NCBI RefSeq assembly: GCF_025698545.1
Contig: NC_068569.1
Location: forward strand, 18,600,001-18,664,000
Reading direction: 5' to 3'
Origin: Gossypium raimondii
Lineage: Eukaryota; Streptophyta; Magnoliopsida; Malvales; Malvaceae
Length of the DNA stretch: 64,000 nucleotides
In this document: in pieces, positions 20,901 through 34,060 of the stretch
How positions within the stretch are numbered: the first letter of the stretch is position 1
How the letters are laid out: each line of letters begins with the position of its first letter
Position numbers and translations under genes: made by a program
Notes under the pieces: model-generated
Seen by the model: the letters and a program-made list of their open reading frames with translations, nothing else
What the model was told of the DNA's origin: nothing
The model's database searches: none

Positions 20901-23900
20901 CGGGCCATGGCTGCTTTGAATGACAATTATAGTCCCACCTTTGGTGCTAATCCTCTACTACAGAATAAATCATTCTGAAAAATCGAATATCAGTTGGAAC
21001 TATAGTGTTTGGTTAGCTTAAATTATTTACACATTTGTTTCATTCAGTTTAGTTTTCGACTTATAACATAAAAAAAAATTGTTTTTTTTAAGAAATAACA
21101 TAAAAAAAATTATTATTTTGATTTATAACTCTCTTTTTTGGTATCGTTGATTTATAATTACTTTTATTAAAATAAATATACATAAACTAGTGAAAATAAT
21201 TAAAATGTATAAAACATTATTTTAAAAAATTAAAACAATGAGCTGAACCGGTAAAATTTAATTCGGTCCGGTTAAAGTACTGTGATTACAAAATTAATCT
21301 AAACCGAATCAGTATTAACCATGCAATTACAATATTTTATTGGTTGAAACAAAAGGCTATATAAAAGAAAAATGAAAAGTTATTAATAGAAGTAATAAAA
21401 GAATTTTAATGGGAAGAAACAGATGAAGTTGGATAAAAGGATACATCATATTAATCAACAAAAGGAAGAGCAATTTACATTATTTGCGAGCTTATCACCA
21501 TAATTTATGCCGCATCTTCATCAATGATGCATGATGCCATACTCGTCTTGAACCAAGAAATTAATTTATATTTTGTTTATTTCAGTTGTAAAATAGTTAT
21601 TAAAATATTTAAATTTTTTTATTTAAGTCATTATATTGTTAAAATTATTGTTATATAGTCTTCTTTATTTGTATTATCTGCACCAATCGAAAGTTCTCAT
21701 TCTTTTTTTTTATACAATTCGTTTTTTTTTTCATGAAATAACTTTAAATGTCATAAATATTCGAACTAAAATTCAAATAGCTTTATTTTTCGATCTCGAA
21801 TATTGACCATTAGATTTGCTTGGATCCGAGGTCAAGGGCGAAGCTAGAAAATATTTTTAGGCCGCTGAAATTAAATTGTGATTTTTACGATAGTAAAAAT
21901 ACAATTTTTAAAGGATTAAATCAAACTTTTATTATTTTTAGAGGGGCCAAAGTATAATTTTACCTTTATTAATTTGAAATTTAAAAAAAATTGAAAGGGA
22001 TAAAGTGAAGCTGGCCCCTGCCAGCCCTCTAGATTCGCCCCTGTCTAAGGTATGTTCTTTTAATTGTCAATAGGTGTTGATCTATTGTACCGATCGTCAG
22101 ATTTTCACTCAGAGTCCACTACATGTACTTTTTCTAAAAAAGAAAATTTTAACAACCCGATAAATTAAAAAAAAAAACCTTTTGAATAGTATTATTTTAT
22201 AATTTTTTAAAGTTAAGTAATTAAAATAAAAATTTACTAATAATTTAATGATATTAATTCTACTTTACCCATAAAAAGTTAAGAGGCGCGATGGGCTCAA
22301 CTTAGGGTTTCAAAAGCTAGCCCAATTATACCAGCCGACCGCCATTTCCAGTTTTTGTTAATTTATTTTAAACTAGTTTTTTTCCGTAAATATATATTTT
22401 TAAAGTTTTTAATAATTTTTAAGTTAAATATTTTAATATTACGCAAATTTTAAAAATTGTAAATTAGTAATCATACAAAATAAAATGGGGTAGAAATATG
22501 AAAAGAAAACGATTAATGTTATAAAAATCACACCCAAGTCGAGACTTAAATATAAAAAGTCAAAATTACATTTAGGATTAAGGTGAATAAATTAGAATAT
22601 AGAAAAGAGATTAAATTAAAAAGCAAAAAATTAAAATGGAAATAACTCATGTTCTATTTAAGCACAAAATTTCAAACCCTTAATAAAGAATTTAGGGTTT
22701 CAAATATGTAGTTTTCCTTAGAACCTACAACGAAATTAAGGAGTTGATTGTATTTAAAATTGCATTTAAAATTTAATTTTAAGATATATTTGATTAAAAC
22801 TTAGTTAGAAGGTGTTTTCAAATTAATTTATAAGAGAAAGCTTCTAAAAAATAAATTTTAGAAACAAAACATCCATTAATAATTATTTTTCATATATGAT
22901 TACATTAAAATTACATATATCCATTTTTTAACAAAAAAAATCCTAATTCGATTGTACATCAATTGACAAACTATTTATATGAAAATATTTTTATTTCTTA
23001 TATTAAATGTTTAAATTTCATTTAAAATTTAATTTATTAACTTGACCAAGTTTATAAAAGAACTGGTATTAATTATTAATTATATATTTTAATTTAAGAA
23101 AATTAATATATTATTTATACCTATGTAAATATGGTAAGTTATTTGAAGACTGAAAAGGAACTAAATATTATATAATTAAAACAAATAAAAATATTAAAAT
23201 AATTGTGGGCACATGTGAAAGTAAACTTTAGTTATTTATACCTAAGGTTTAATATATTTAATACTTGCCATATATTGTTTTGTTTTTATTTTCTTACTCA
23301 TCAAAGATATTTAAATTATGTTAGAAAAGATATTCATCAAAATAATTACTGATATATACCATGATTTCTTCCTCGTGTATTTGCATATGGTAAATAATAT
23401 TATCTTATGATGTCTAAAATATTTATTACCAAATTTAAATTATACATGTTTAATAAGGATATTAATTTCATATTAGATATTTATCCTTAAGGTTTTTAAT
23501 TGAAACTATAAAAGACAATTTTAGAATTAAAATATATACACATCAATTTATTATAAACTATGACAAATTAGATTATTTCCTAAATTGTAACTTTCATAAT
23601 GTTATAGTATATATTATCCCTTCCATTGAACAAAGTTGAATTATAGTTTATAGTACAGTCTGCTGTCGTATGATTTTTCTTTTTTTATCAAATGCTGTCG
23701 AATGATTTGATGCTTCAGATTTAGCAAATTGCATGCCAATATCTAAAATATTTTATAGCTCAGCCCTTTTAAGCTTCAACTTAAATTATTTCAATTTTGA
23801 TAGTCCTAAAAAGATTGATAAATTCTAAACCTCAACTGAAGCTCACCCTAAAATTTTCGTTCATTAGCTCCTTCAAAATTTGGAAGGAAAAAGAAAATTG

Positions 23901-24693
23901 TGATCTGTGTTAATCATGCTGATCCAACTGTTGAATAACTGCGAAGAGATGTGATAATTTGTACAGCCACAAAGGCCAAGTCTAACATAAATGAGTAGAA
24001 GGCTTACTACCTTATACTCATAATGTTTTTCTAATATTTTAGATTATCTTTAAAATTAATATATAAATCAATTCCCAACAATATCATAATAATATTCATT
24101 AATTTGTTGTATTAACTCACCCACAAAGACTAATTCGATTAGTAAAAGAAATCTCTCATTTCGAGATAAGCTAAAAGACGTGGCAAACAGCTATCATGAT
24201 TCATAAAAAGAGGCACCCAATTGATTGAATTGACCTAACAGCTACTATTGCAAGCAAAGCAGGCATCGAGTGTTCCACGACTCCTTTTCAGTACTTGACC
24301 GACCCCACAAAATTGTAATTTTTGAAAAGAAGAAAAAGGCAACGCAAGACCCAGTAAATGTGCAGTAAATTCCCAATTTCCCATTGTGACTTCCAAATCA
24401 TTCATTTCCATTCCACAATGTGAAGAGTAAAAGCGGATATATGCTCAGAGCAGATAGTATAGAGCATTCAGGAGCACAAAGAAGCTAAAATAAAATTTTA
24501 AAAAAGAAAAGAAAAAAAAAAACTGAGTACATGGACGATCGAGTTAAAACAAAGGCAAGAATTGCCTAAGTAGCACCAAATCTTCTTCTATCAAAAACAC
24601 ATCAAATCGGTAGAAGTTTCATTTTGAATTGAAACCCTAAATTGGCAAATTATATAATTGAAAGTAATAGCCCGGCTGACTCTCAGTCTCTCA
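20901..24693. other. AT-rich spacer between GDSL and 14-3-3 genes
   Basis: About 3.8 kb without a supported gene. It holds the hAT-type MITE at 21833-22043 and a stretch at 21235-21320 of the AACCGG/CCGGTT kind common in eroded plant repeats. 24300-24690 is probably the 3' flank of the 14-3-3 gene. I see nothing else. Confidence 0.5.
21833..22043. mobile_element. hAT-type MITE
   Basis: A 211-bp non-coding unit bounded by CAAGGGCGAAGCTAGA and its inverse TCTAGATTCGCCCCTG (ends CA(A/G)GGGCGAA-CTAGA). The flanking 8-mers TCCGAGGT (21825-21832) and TCTAAGGT (22044-22051) agree at six of eight bases, as an aged hAT target-site duplication would. The interior (TTTTTAAAGGATTAAATC, GGGGCCAAAGTATAATTTT) matches a repeat I know to be common in dicots. 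Confidence 0.7.
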
Positions 24694-25772
<1,079 letters not shown>

Positions 25773-26000
25773 TGTCGATAGGAATCAGATAGAGAGAAAG
25801 GGAAAAGGCAGATAGCGAAAGAGATGGTAGGTTTTAAAAAATATTAGATCTGAGATTTCGGGAGGGAGTTTTGAGGGGGTGGGAGAAGTGGGAGGCGATG
25901 ATTGCGTTGAAGGAGGAGGGCCGATGATGATCAAATCTGGACCGTCGGATTAACTGTAATTATTTTATACCGAATTAACTAATTAATAGAAACAAATCAA
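25773..26000 (-). promoter_or_regulatory. 14-3-3 gene promoter and leader
   Basis: On the minus strand GTATAAAATA lies at 25970-25961, about 190 bases before the ATG, a plausible TATA box. The leader is rich in CT on the minus strand (GA on the plus strand), typical of highly expressed plant genes. Confidence 0.5.
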
Positions 26001-26099
26001 ACAAACATGTCAAAGTACTTTAGTCCACGTAGCCACTAAATCAAATTTTAATCAAAATATTAATCAACTTAGACTTTAACTAAATTTATTAATCTTATA

Positions 26100-26485
26100 C
26101 TAAATTAATACATCTAATTTCTTACTTGATCGAACCAAACAAAGCTTAATAACACAATCAACAAGTATGCCAATTTCAAACACATACACTAACCTTAAAT
26201 CAAGTAGTAAGTAGCAAGAAAAATTAACAAGACTGCAGCAAATTGAAGCCAATGGTCGGCAAAGAATGTTAGCACGGGTGCAGCAAATTAGAGTCAAGAT
26301 GGACGACAGTTAGCAGTACTGATTTGGAGAGCTAATTGAAGCCTAATGATGAATGAAAAATTTTAGCAAATAACTGCTGATCGGCAAGCACACAGTAGCC
26401 AATTGAAAAGCAAAAACGCAGTAGCTTGTGCCAAGAATTGGCGTTGCAAAGGAAGCATTTTGGTGGGTGCAACAATTGCCTTAAT
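26100..26485. repeat. Unclassified repeat, left part
   Basis: Non-coding sequence rich in GCAGCAAATTGAAG-like stretches. The same style resumes at 41132-41990, so both parts look like one unit split by LTR copy C. No ends or coding domain were identified. Confidence 0.35.
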
Positions 26486-27639
26486 TGTAACAACCCATTT
26501 TCAATGAAATCGGAATAGTGATTTCGAGATCACAAATCCGAGTAAGAAAGTAAAATTATTTTAATATTATTGCATGGTTTGCATTATGATGGGAATGATG
26601 TATGAAAATTTTGTTGAGAAAATTTTATCAATTACATGCTTAATTATAGAAAGGACCAAATTGCATAAAATGAAAAGTTGAATTCTAATAGCTAGAGGAT
26701 TAATTTGCTATGGAATTTAAAACTTGATATCTTTATATGGAAATTAGACCATTAAATGGAGTTAGTGGATAATTATAATGACTCATCAATGAAAATTCAA
26801 GAAAAAAGGATGAAATTGAAAAGTTGAAAAATTAAAAGATGATAAGTTAATTAAATGAATAAAATAATTTTATTTTCATCATTTTCTCCAAATTTTCTAT
26901 GGAAACCCTAGCTAAGAGAGGAAATTCAAGTAAGCTTAATTGGGTAAGTAATCTTGTTACTTTTTAATAATTTTTATATTTCGATATCGTAATAATTTAA
27001 TCTAGCTATTTTAGGGATTAATTTGCAAAGTTATCAAAGTATTAAAACTTTTCATGGATCAATATGCATGAATTATGAAATTTATGATAAAAATGAAAGG
27101 TTGTTGATAGATAAACAACTTTTCCTTTTCATGAAATTGTGATTTAGGGACTAAACTGAAAAGATGTAAAATTCATGAAAATTTTTTATTTTTGTGAAAT
27201 ACATGGGCTGTAAATGTTATATGAAAATTTCAGTTAGGCTTGGAATAAGAATTAAATTGCATAAATTTCATTTTCCGAGCCTAGGGACGAAATTGGAATT
27301 AATCAAAAGTATAGAGGCAAAATGTTACTTTTGCCTAAAATGTGAACTGGATTGAATTGAATATGAAATGTGTTAAATTTATGTTAAATTCACTTATATA
27401 GATCCGGAAAGATCAAATAAGGAGTTAGATCGAGGAAAAGAAAAACTGTCGGATTAGTAGATTTTCGTATACAAGCAAGTGTCAAGGTAAGTTTGTGTAA
27501 CTAAATTATGTATATTTATATGTTTGAATTGAATGTTGTATATGTGAATTGTATAATTGTTATATGTATGAAATTTATTTCATATTCGGCAAAACTCGAT
27601 AAATGATAAGTCTCGTTTGACTAAATGGAATTCGATGGA

Positions 27640-28090
27640 TATAGGATTTTCCTGAAATGTTTGTGGTCCTACATATGTTGCGGACACACCATATCTCTTA
27701 TGAGCGTCTCGTTATAAGCCATCTCGAGCTTCCTGTTATATAGTTCCTGCGAGTATCCTGATCGATATTGATTCTGCATGTGTTACGGACATACCGCAGC
27801 TCTTTGTGAGCGTCCTGTTATATGATCGGTATTGATCCTGCATATATTGTGGATATACCGCAACTCTTTATGAGCGTTCCGATATATGGCTCTTCATGAG
27901 CTTCCCCATATGACTCGCTTGAACTTCCTGATATAAGGCTATCCGGAGCTTCTTGATAATAGCTCTTCGGAGTTATCCGTTAAGCTCACATGAGCTTTCT
28001 GTTTTAAACTCTAATGAGTTTCCTGTTATAGCCCGAATAAGCTTCATGTTACATGGCTCACGTGAGCTTCCTGTTACATTACTCACACAA
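27640..28090 (+). repeat. Hairpin array of LTR copy C
   Basis: Degenerate units of about 30-45 bases ending in CTTCCTGTTA-like sequence, many with a palindrome: GCTCA-CA-TGAGC (27984-27995), AAACTC-TAAT-GAGTTT (28006-28021), GCTCA-CG-TGAGC (28056-28067). GCTC/GAGC and ACTC/GAGT differ by a compensatory pair. The array is interrupted by the CACTA element and continues to about 39610. Confidence 0.75.
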
Positions 28091-28556
28091 GCTCACTACA
28101 CCAAAACAGGCTTTTAGCGGCACTTTAAGGAAATCGCCACTAAAGATTGAGCATTAGCAAACGCCGCTAAAAATGAGCATTAACGGCATTTTTCGAAAAA
28201 ACGCCACCAAAAACCTAAGCCCAACGGCGTCGTTTTCTGATCTTTCGAGGCTTTAGCGGCGTTTCTGAAAAAGCGCCGCTAATGCTCAGGGCTTTAGCAA
28301 CGTTTTTTGAAAAAGCGTCGCTAATGCTTAGGGTTTTAGTGGCATTTTTGAAAAAGCGCCGCTAAAAACATTTTATCTTAATTGGTTTATTTATATTAAT
28401 TATTTAAATATTCAATTTATTTCTAATTGAATATTTAAAATCTTCAGAAAAAAATAATGACACGTAAAAATAATTTGAAATAAAACACATGGAAAAATTA
28501 AAATACTATTATTCAAAATAATTTTAAAGTTTTTTGGGGTACATGATTCTTGATTG

Positions 28557-29235
28557 TTTTTAATTTATATATTAAAAAATTTCTTATACAATCGTAAAAG
28601 AGATAGTATTAATTTTAAAATATTGAATTAATTATCACTATAGTTTAGGGTTTTTGGTTTAGGGTATATGATTAATTTAAGATTTAAGGCCGGTTTAGGA
28701 GTTACTATTTTAAGGTTTAGGGAGTATGGATTTAGGGATTATGGTTTAAGGGTTGGGATTTAAGGTTTATGGGTTAAGGGTTAGACGTTATGGGGTTAAG
28801 AGTTAGGGATTTAGGGTTTATGGATTCACGGGGCGGGTTATGGTTTTGGATTTAGATTAAATAGTTTTTTTAATTTATATTTTAAATATGTTATTATATA
28901 ATTGTAAAAGAGATAGTATTAATTTTAAAATATTGAATTAATTATGATTATAGTTTATGGTTTATGGTTTATGGTATATGGTGTAGGGTTTAAGGTTTAA
29001 GAGTTACTATTTTAAATTTTATGGATTATGGGTTTAGGGATTACGGTTTATGGTTTATTGTTTAAGGGTTGGGATTTAAGGTTTAGGGGCTAGGGGTTTA
29101 GGGTTTATGTTTTATGATTCAAGGTTTAAAGGATAGGGGTTAGGGGTGTAGGGTTTAGATTAATTAGTGTTTTTTAATTTATATATTAAATAATTTCTTA
29201 TATAATTGTAAAAGATATAATATTAATTTTAATAT
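28557..29235 (+). repeat. ~307-bp tandem repeat with telomere-like TTTAGGG stretches
   Basis: The block TTTTTTAATTTATAT..GTAAAAGAGATAGTATTAA recurs at about 28557, 28864 and 29169. Between copies lie long runs of degenerate TTTAGGG/TTTATGG/TTAAGGG heptads (28640-28850, 28950-29160). The heptads resemble the plant telomere repeat but are too irregular to be an interstitial telomere. Confidence 0.8.
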
Positions 29236-29808
29236 TATAGTTTAAATTATTTATGAGATAATAGATAAACTTTATATATATTAAATGGTTTAGGATTTAA
29301 GGATTAGTTGAGATTTATTAAATGATGAAATTTTATTAAAATATATGGTATTTATTTTGAGGGTACTTAGTTTTTTTTATAAAAATATAATTTATAAAAA
29401 ATAGTAATAATAAATGTTTTATAAAATCAGGTAATTAATAATTTTTAGTAGACAAAATAAAATATTTTTAGCAAAGTAAAACGGGGTTGTTTTGTTCAAA
29501 ATGAAATAATTTTTTGCGGCGTAAGATAAACAATTTTTTAAAAAAACACCACAAAAGTCATTTTATTTAAAAAAAATGGCGCTGTTTTCCCCAAATTTCC
29601 CCGCCTGAAATCTCCAAAAGGATCTCCGCTACTAAAGCAGATAAGGTTTTTGGAATTCCTTTTGTGCTTTCTCTTTGTCAAAAAAGACTTCTGTTCTGTT
29701 CGGTATTTGCAGGGAAAAAAAAAGATAATGTGTTTGGTATTTTTGTTTCCGTTATAAATTTTTTTAAGGAAAGGGAGATGAAGAAAAATAAGAAAAGGGG
29801 GAAGAAAA

Positions 29809-30084
29809 ATGCTGCAACTATGGGTAATTTATCCCGACTTTACCCTACTTTTTAAACCATGGTATGAGATAGGCTGGTCTCCCAATATTTCCTTAATCAA
29901 AGGGAGGAAAACCCTAATTTTGTCTCTCCCAAGAGATGAAAGGAAGGGAAAAATGGTGTTTTACTTCAAAGCCCGGGCAGAAGCTAGCGATTACAATATG
30001 GCTTCATCGAAGATATCTAGTAAATTCTTATTTGAATTATTTTTCCAGATACATTGAAAAATTTTGAAATTTTGCCATTGTTGC
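29809..30084 (+). other. Unidentified open stretch inside the CACTA element
   Basis: An open frame at 29809-30057 (IYPDFTLLFKPWYEIGWSPN, ASSKISSKFLFELFFQ) precedes the LTR D insertion at 30085, and 32892-33081 is open on the other side (DFDKKTEIETRLFDKDRDFQ, NRLFQWKPFREFYS). No family is recognised. This may be transposon-encoded or captured; coding status is unproven. Confidence 0.3.
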
Positions 30085-32886
30085 TGTAATGACCTGAATT
30101 TTCAGTGATGTCGGAATAGTGATTCGAGATCACTAAATCTGACAAATGAGTAGAAAATATTATTAATTTAGTGAGAATAAGTAAATGTGAAGTTGGGAAA
30201 ATTTTTGAAATAGTGAATAGTGTAATAGGAATAAATATTAAAATAATTAAAATTGAAAACGAGGTATCGAGACCTCAAAGATTTTAAACCGAGCCATAAG
30301 TATTTTTAGAAATATTTTTAGAGTGTCATTGAGTTGGTATTAAAGTTTCGTTAGAAAATTTTAACGTTTGGATAGTCAATTAACTAAAAAGGACTAAATT
30401 GAAAATAGTGTAAAATTTGTTAAATTGTGATTAAATAGCTTAAGTGATTAAAAAGGAGGGATTTAAAAGGCAATTAGGCCCAAACTATATGGGCTGGACG
30501 GTTGGGCAAGAAATATCTAGAAAAGTGATGTAATAAGGGTAAAATTGGAAATTTTGTAAAAGTTAACAAATAGAAATCTCAATTAAAAGAGTTTCTAGGC
30601 AATTCTTCATAGTTATCAGCCAAAAAACGGCATTGAAGAGTCCCTCCAAGCTGGTTTTTCATATATTTTAATCATGTAAGTTTAATTCTTAATTATTTCT
30701 TCTAATTTTTGTGGTTTTGATACTTTTACAATTAGGTCCAACTAATTGTTTCATTAGTTATTAATCTTATGGCTGATTTTGAAAGTTACCATTGATGAGT
30801 ACTGAATTTTTATGATGAGTAAGCATGGAATTAAAGCTTTGATTTTGTTATATGATGATTCTATTAAAGTAATTTTGATAGAAATTGATTTTAGGGACCT
30901 AATTGTGAAAAAGTTGGGAATTAGGATTTGGTGTTGCGGTTTTGAATATTAAAGGCTATTTAGTAGTCTAAAATAGTTGGAAAAGGTGTTGATTGAGAAA
31001 AATTAGATCAATTGAGAGGTTAATTGAGTAGGGACCAAATTGTAAAAACTATAAAGTTTAGGGTAAAAGTGTAATTTCGAAAATTTAAGGGCATAAATTG
31101 TGAAATGGATTAGAAGAGAATTATATGCTGACGAATGAATAAATTTGTATTTTAGATCGAGAACCCGAAGCAAGCCGAGGAAAAGAAAAAGTAGTTGATT
31201 GGTCCCTGAACTTTTACAAATTCTGTAAATCGACCTAGGTAAGTTCATATGGCTGAAATTTAATGATTAAATGTTAATTTCATGAATTATATAATGTATG
31301 ATGAAATGTATTTAGTGTTGAAAAGAGAGTAAAATAAAAATGCGAAAATCGAATAAATGATCAAATTAAGCGGAACGCCGGATTTGAGTACTTCTGATCA
31401 AGAGATAAAGTGATAAGTGGTAGCTTTAGCTACACTTATCTGATCAAGTGAAAAGTGATAAGTGCTAGATAAGTGTTATACTTATCTGATCAAGTGAAAA
31501 AGTGATAAGTGTTATACTTATCTGATAAAGTGATAAAGTGATAAGTGGTAGCTTAGCTACACTTATCTGATCAGGGACAAATGATAAGTGATCATACGTA
31601 AGACCATATGACAAAGTGAAAGTGAAGTACTCAATTTTTCGTAATCGTTCCTTAATTTTGATCACGGATGGTAAGTGACAAATGGGCCCAAAGGAATTAT
31701 GGTAAAAGAATAAGTAGTAGTGAGTTTATACCAAAGAATTCACCAAAGATTGTGGTTGACAGGTAAACTTAGTAATGGTGTATATTGTATAAGTGTACAA
31801 ATGTTTGGTAAGATTTATGTTTTATGCCTATGAACTTACTAAGCTTTTCTATAAGCTTACATGTGTGTGTTTATTGTTTTGTAGATTAACGTATTTATAC
31901 ATTCGAGGATCGATCTACATCGAGAATCACACTATCCGGATATACTCCGTAGATTTTGTTAAATAACTTTTGGATTTATATGGCATGTATAGGAATTGAA
32001 GTAAAAAGTAATAGAATGAATGACTAAGTATGCAAAGTAAATTTTGAATGTTATGGTTGTGTTAGATATCGAAATATATACATGTTTTTAGTTTGAAATG
32101 GTTAATTGGTTGAACTTCATTAGTATTTAAATGAAGTAGATGAAATCTGGAATTGGTTGTAATTTGAAATTTGCAGGAAGGTTAGACAATTATAAAGGGG
32201 TTATATTGAATTTTTTAAAAATTTCAATGGAATAGTTTTGGACAGCAGCATTGATGTAACTTTGAAAAATCACTAAAAATAGTGGAAATAGAATTAGAAG
32301 TTGAGTGAGATATGAAATTAAATCTGAATGAGTCTACTTTCATATGAAAGAAGTGGAGTAAGCAAAAGAATTATATACTTTTAGATATTTGAATTTTAGT
32401 GAAACAGGGCAAGAATGTTTTGAAGTCCCTGTTCTAACTTTAGAAATTCATTAAAATTGTACAGAAGGAATTATGAGTTATAATTTATATGAATAGATTC
32501 CTTAATGAGACTATTTTCAGTAGAAATAAGTGTAAGCACCATATGAAGTCTGTAATAAGAGATAATTAAATTTTAGTGACGAGTGGTCAGGATAGTCGAT
32601 CAGTGAAATAGGGGAGACTTCAACTAATAAACTGTACTAATTGGCTAAACCAAAAATTCTGAAAAATTTATGGTGAATAGATATATGAGTCTAGTTTCAG
32701 GGAAAATTTACGGATCTAAATTTCGATTTTTGTAGTTTGAATTATAATTATTTTAGTGACTGCTATGCAGGTGGACAACTTTATTATGAATGATGAAAGT
32801 AAATTTTTATGCCCCGAACTTTTAAGTTAAGTCAAGTAACGCCTCATGCTCGACTCCGGCAACGGTATTGGGTAAGGGGTGTTACA
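30085..32886 (+). mobile_element. Solo LTR, copy D
   Basis: Starts TGTAATGACCTG and ends AAGGGGTGTTACA, flanked by a perfect 5-bp duplication GTTGC (30080-30084 and 32887-32891). 2,802 bases, non-coding. Shared features: a start block with CGGAATAGTGATTCGAGATC, GTAAGT at 31239, a hairpin array at about 31400-31590, and CTTACTAAGC at 31835. It is inserted in the CACTA element and therefore younger than it. Confidence 0.87.
31400..31590 (+). repeat. Hairpin array of LTR copy D
   Basis: Three to four units built on GATAAGT..ACTTATC inverted arms (for example GATAAGT-GTTAT-ACTTATC near 31505). Two units have a longer inner stem, GTAGC-TTTA-GCTAC and GTAGC-TTA-GCTAC. Units are separated by TGATCAAGTGAAAA. 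Confidence 0.8.
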
Positions 32887-33527
32887 GTTGCTATAGATTT
32901 CGATAAGAAAACAGAGATTGAAACTAGGTTGTTCGATAAAGACAGAGATTTTCAAGCTGGTTTAGGTTTTCTTTGTTTCCCTTATTGTTCAACAGAGCTT
33001 GAAGATCATAACTGGGAAGATCAGACAATACGTTATAATCGATTGTTCCAGTGGAAACCATTTCGGGAATTTTATAGTTGAAGGAAGAATAATCCGAAGT
33101 TGATGAAAGATTATAAGACACTTTTTAAACCAAAATGAACCAAGTTTTGATTGAAATTAGAACTCAAAAATGCAATAAAAAGACCAAAGACAAATTGGTG
33201 TCCTTTTTTTTTTGGTTATTAAGTTATAAAACAAACAAATTTTCTTTTGGGTGTTTGGTTGATGAGAAAATATAAGAAAATTTGGTAAAAGATTTTTGAT
33301 GAGAAAAAAATTATAAATTTATAATTGTTAACTAGTAGAAAAAAAAATTATAATTGTTAACTAGTAGATTGAGCTAGGTAATGGTGGTGGTGCTAATTTG
33401 CCTGCAATCAAAGAGAAGTATGGTCAGTACATGGTGAGTAGGTGCTCCACCTTTACGGTGCAAACATGTTTACAACATTGCTACATAATTAACTTAAGTT
33501 TTTAATAAGAGCTTGATTTGAATTTCA

Positions 33528-33655
33528 GACCTTGCTTTAGGTGACGATGAGTGGGAATGGGCAAGTTCCATTACTGGCTATTTCAAGCTATTTGTTGAAA
33601 CCATTAATGTCTTCTCTACTAACAAAAGTCCTACTGCAAATGTACATTTTTTTCT
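33528..33655 (+). pseudogene. hAT transposase fragment (RICESLEEPER/ZBED type)
   Basis: Reads DDEWEWASSITGYFKLFVET then INVFSTNKSPTAN, the conserved block upstream of the hAT catalytic region in plant ZBED/RICESLEEPER proteins. Only this exon-sized piece is present, inside the CACTA element, with an AG just before it. No BED finger or dimerisation domain follows. Confidence 0.75.
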
Positions 33656-33779
33656 GAAATCTATCATGTTTACATACTGTTGATTGAATTGTGCAAGAGC
33701 CCTAATACTTTTCTTAGTTCATTGGCAGGGAAGAGGAAAACAAAGTTCTATAAATACTGGAGCAATGCAATTTAGCTTT

Positions 33780-34060
33780 GCCAGTATCATCTATATCTTA
33801 CATCCCCCAACTGTCGAAGCTCACTGAATTGATATGCACACAAGATTGGTTGCAGATGCAATCAGATGGTATGTATGTGCATTATCTTTGATTTTTTCAC
33901 ACAATATCAATTTTGGTTCATTATATATCACTAAAAATATGTCGTTGGTATTAATGTATTAGATCCTAGTCCATCGTCAAGCATTTATGCTATACCCATT
34001 CCTATGGCTCTGAAGAACACTGTTTCTATGTTGTGGATTTCATTAGTGTCCTTATTTTGA
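33780..34060 (+). pseudogene. Two-exon fragment of an unidentified gene, intron retained
   Basis: 33780-33868 reads SSISYIPQLSKLTELICTQD then WLQMQSD and meets a GTATGT donor. After an intron the frame resumes at 33963 from a TTAG acceptor as DPSPSSSIYAIPIPMALKNT then VSMLWISLVS. The codon split across the junction is consistent (G/AT = Asp). I do not recognise the gene. A retained intron points to capture at the DNA level, as in Pack-type transposons, not by retroposition. Confidence 0.5.

Noticed and set aside
28640-29165. Interstitial telomere
   Set aside because: Heptads are too irregular and belong to a tandem repeat unit of the CACTA element.
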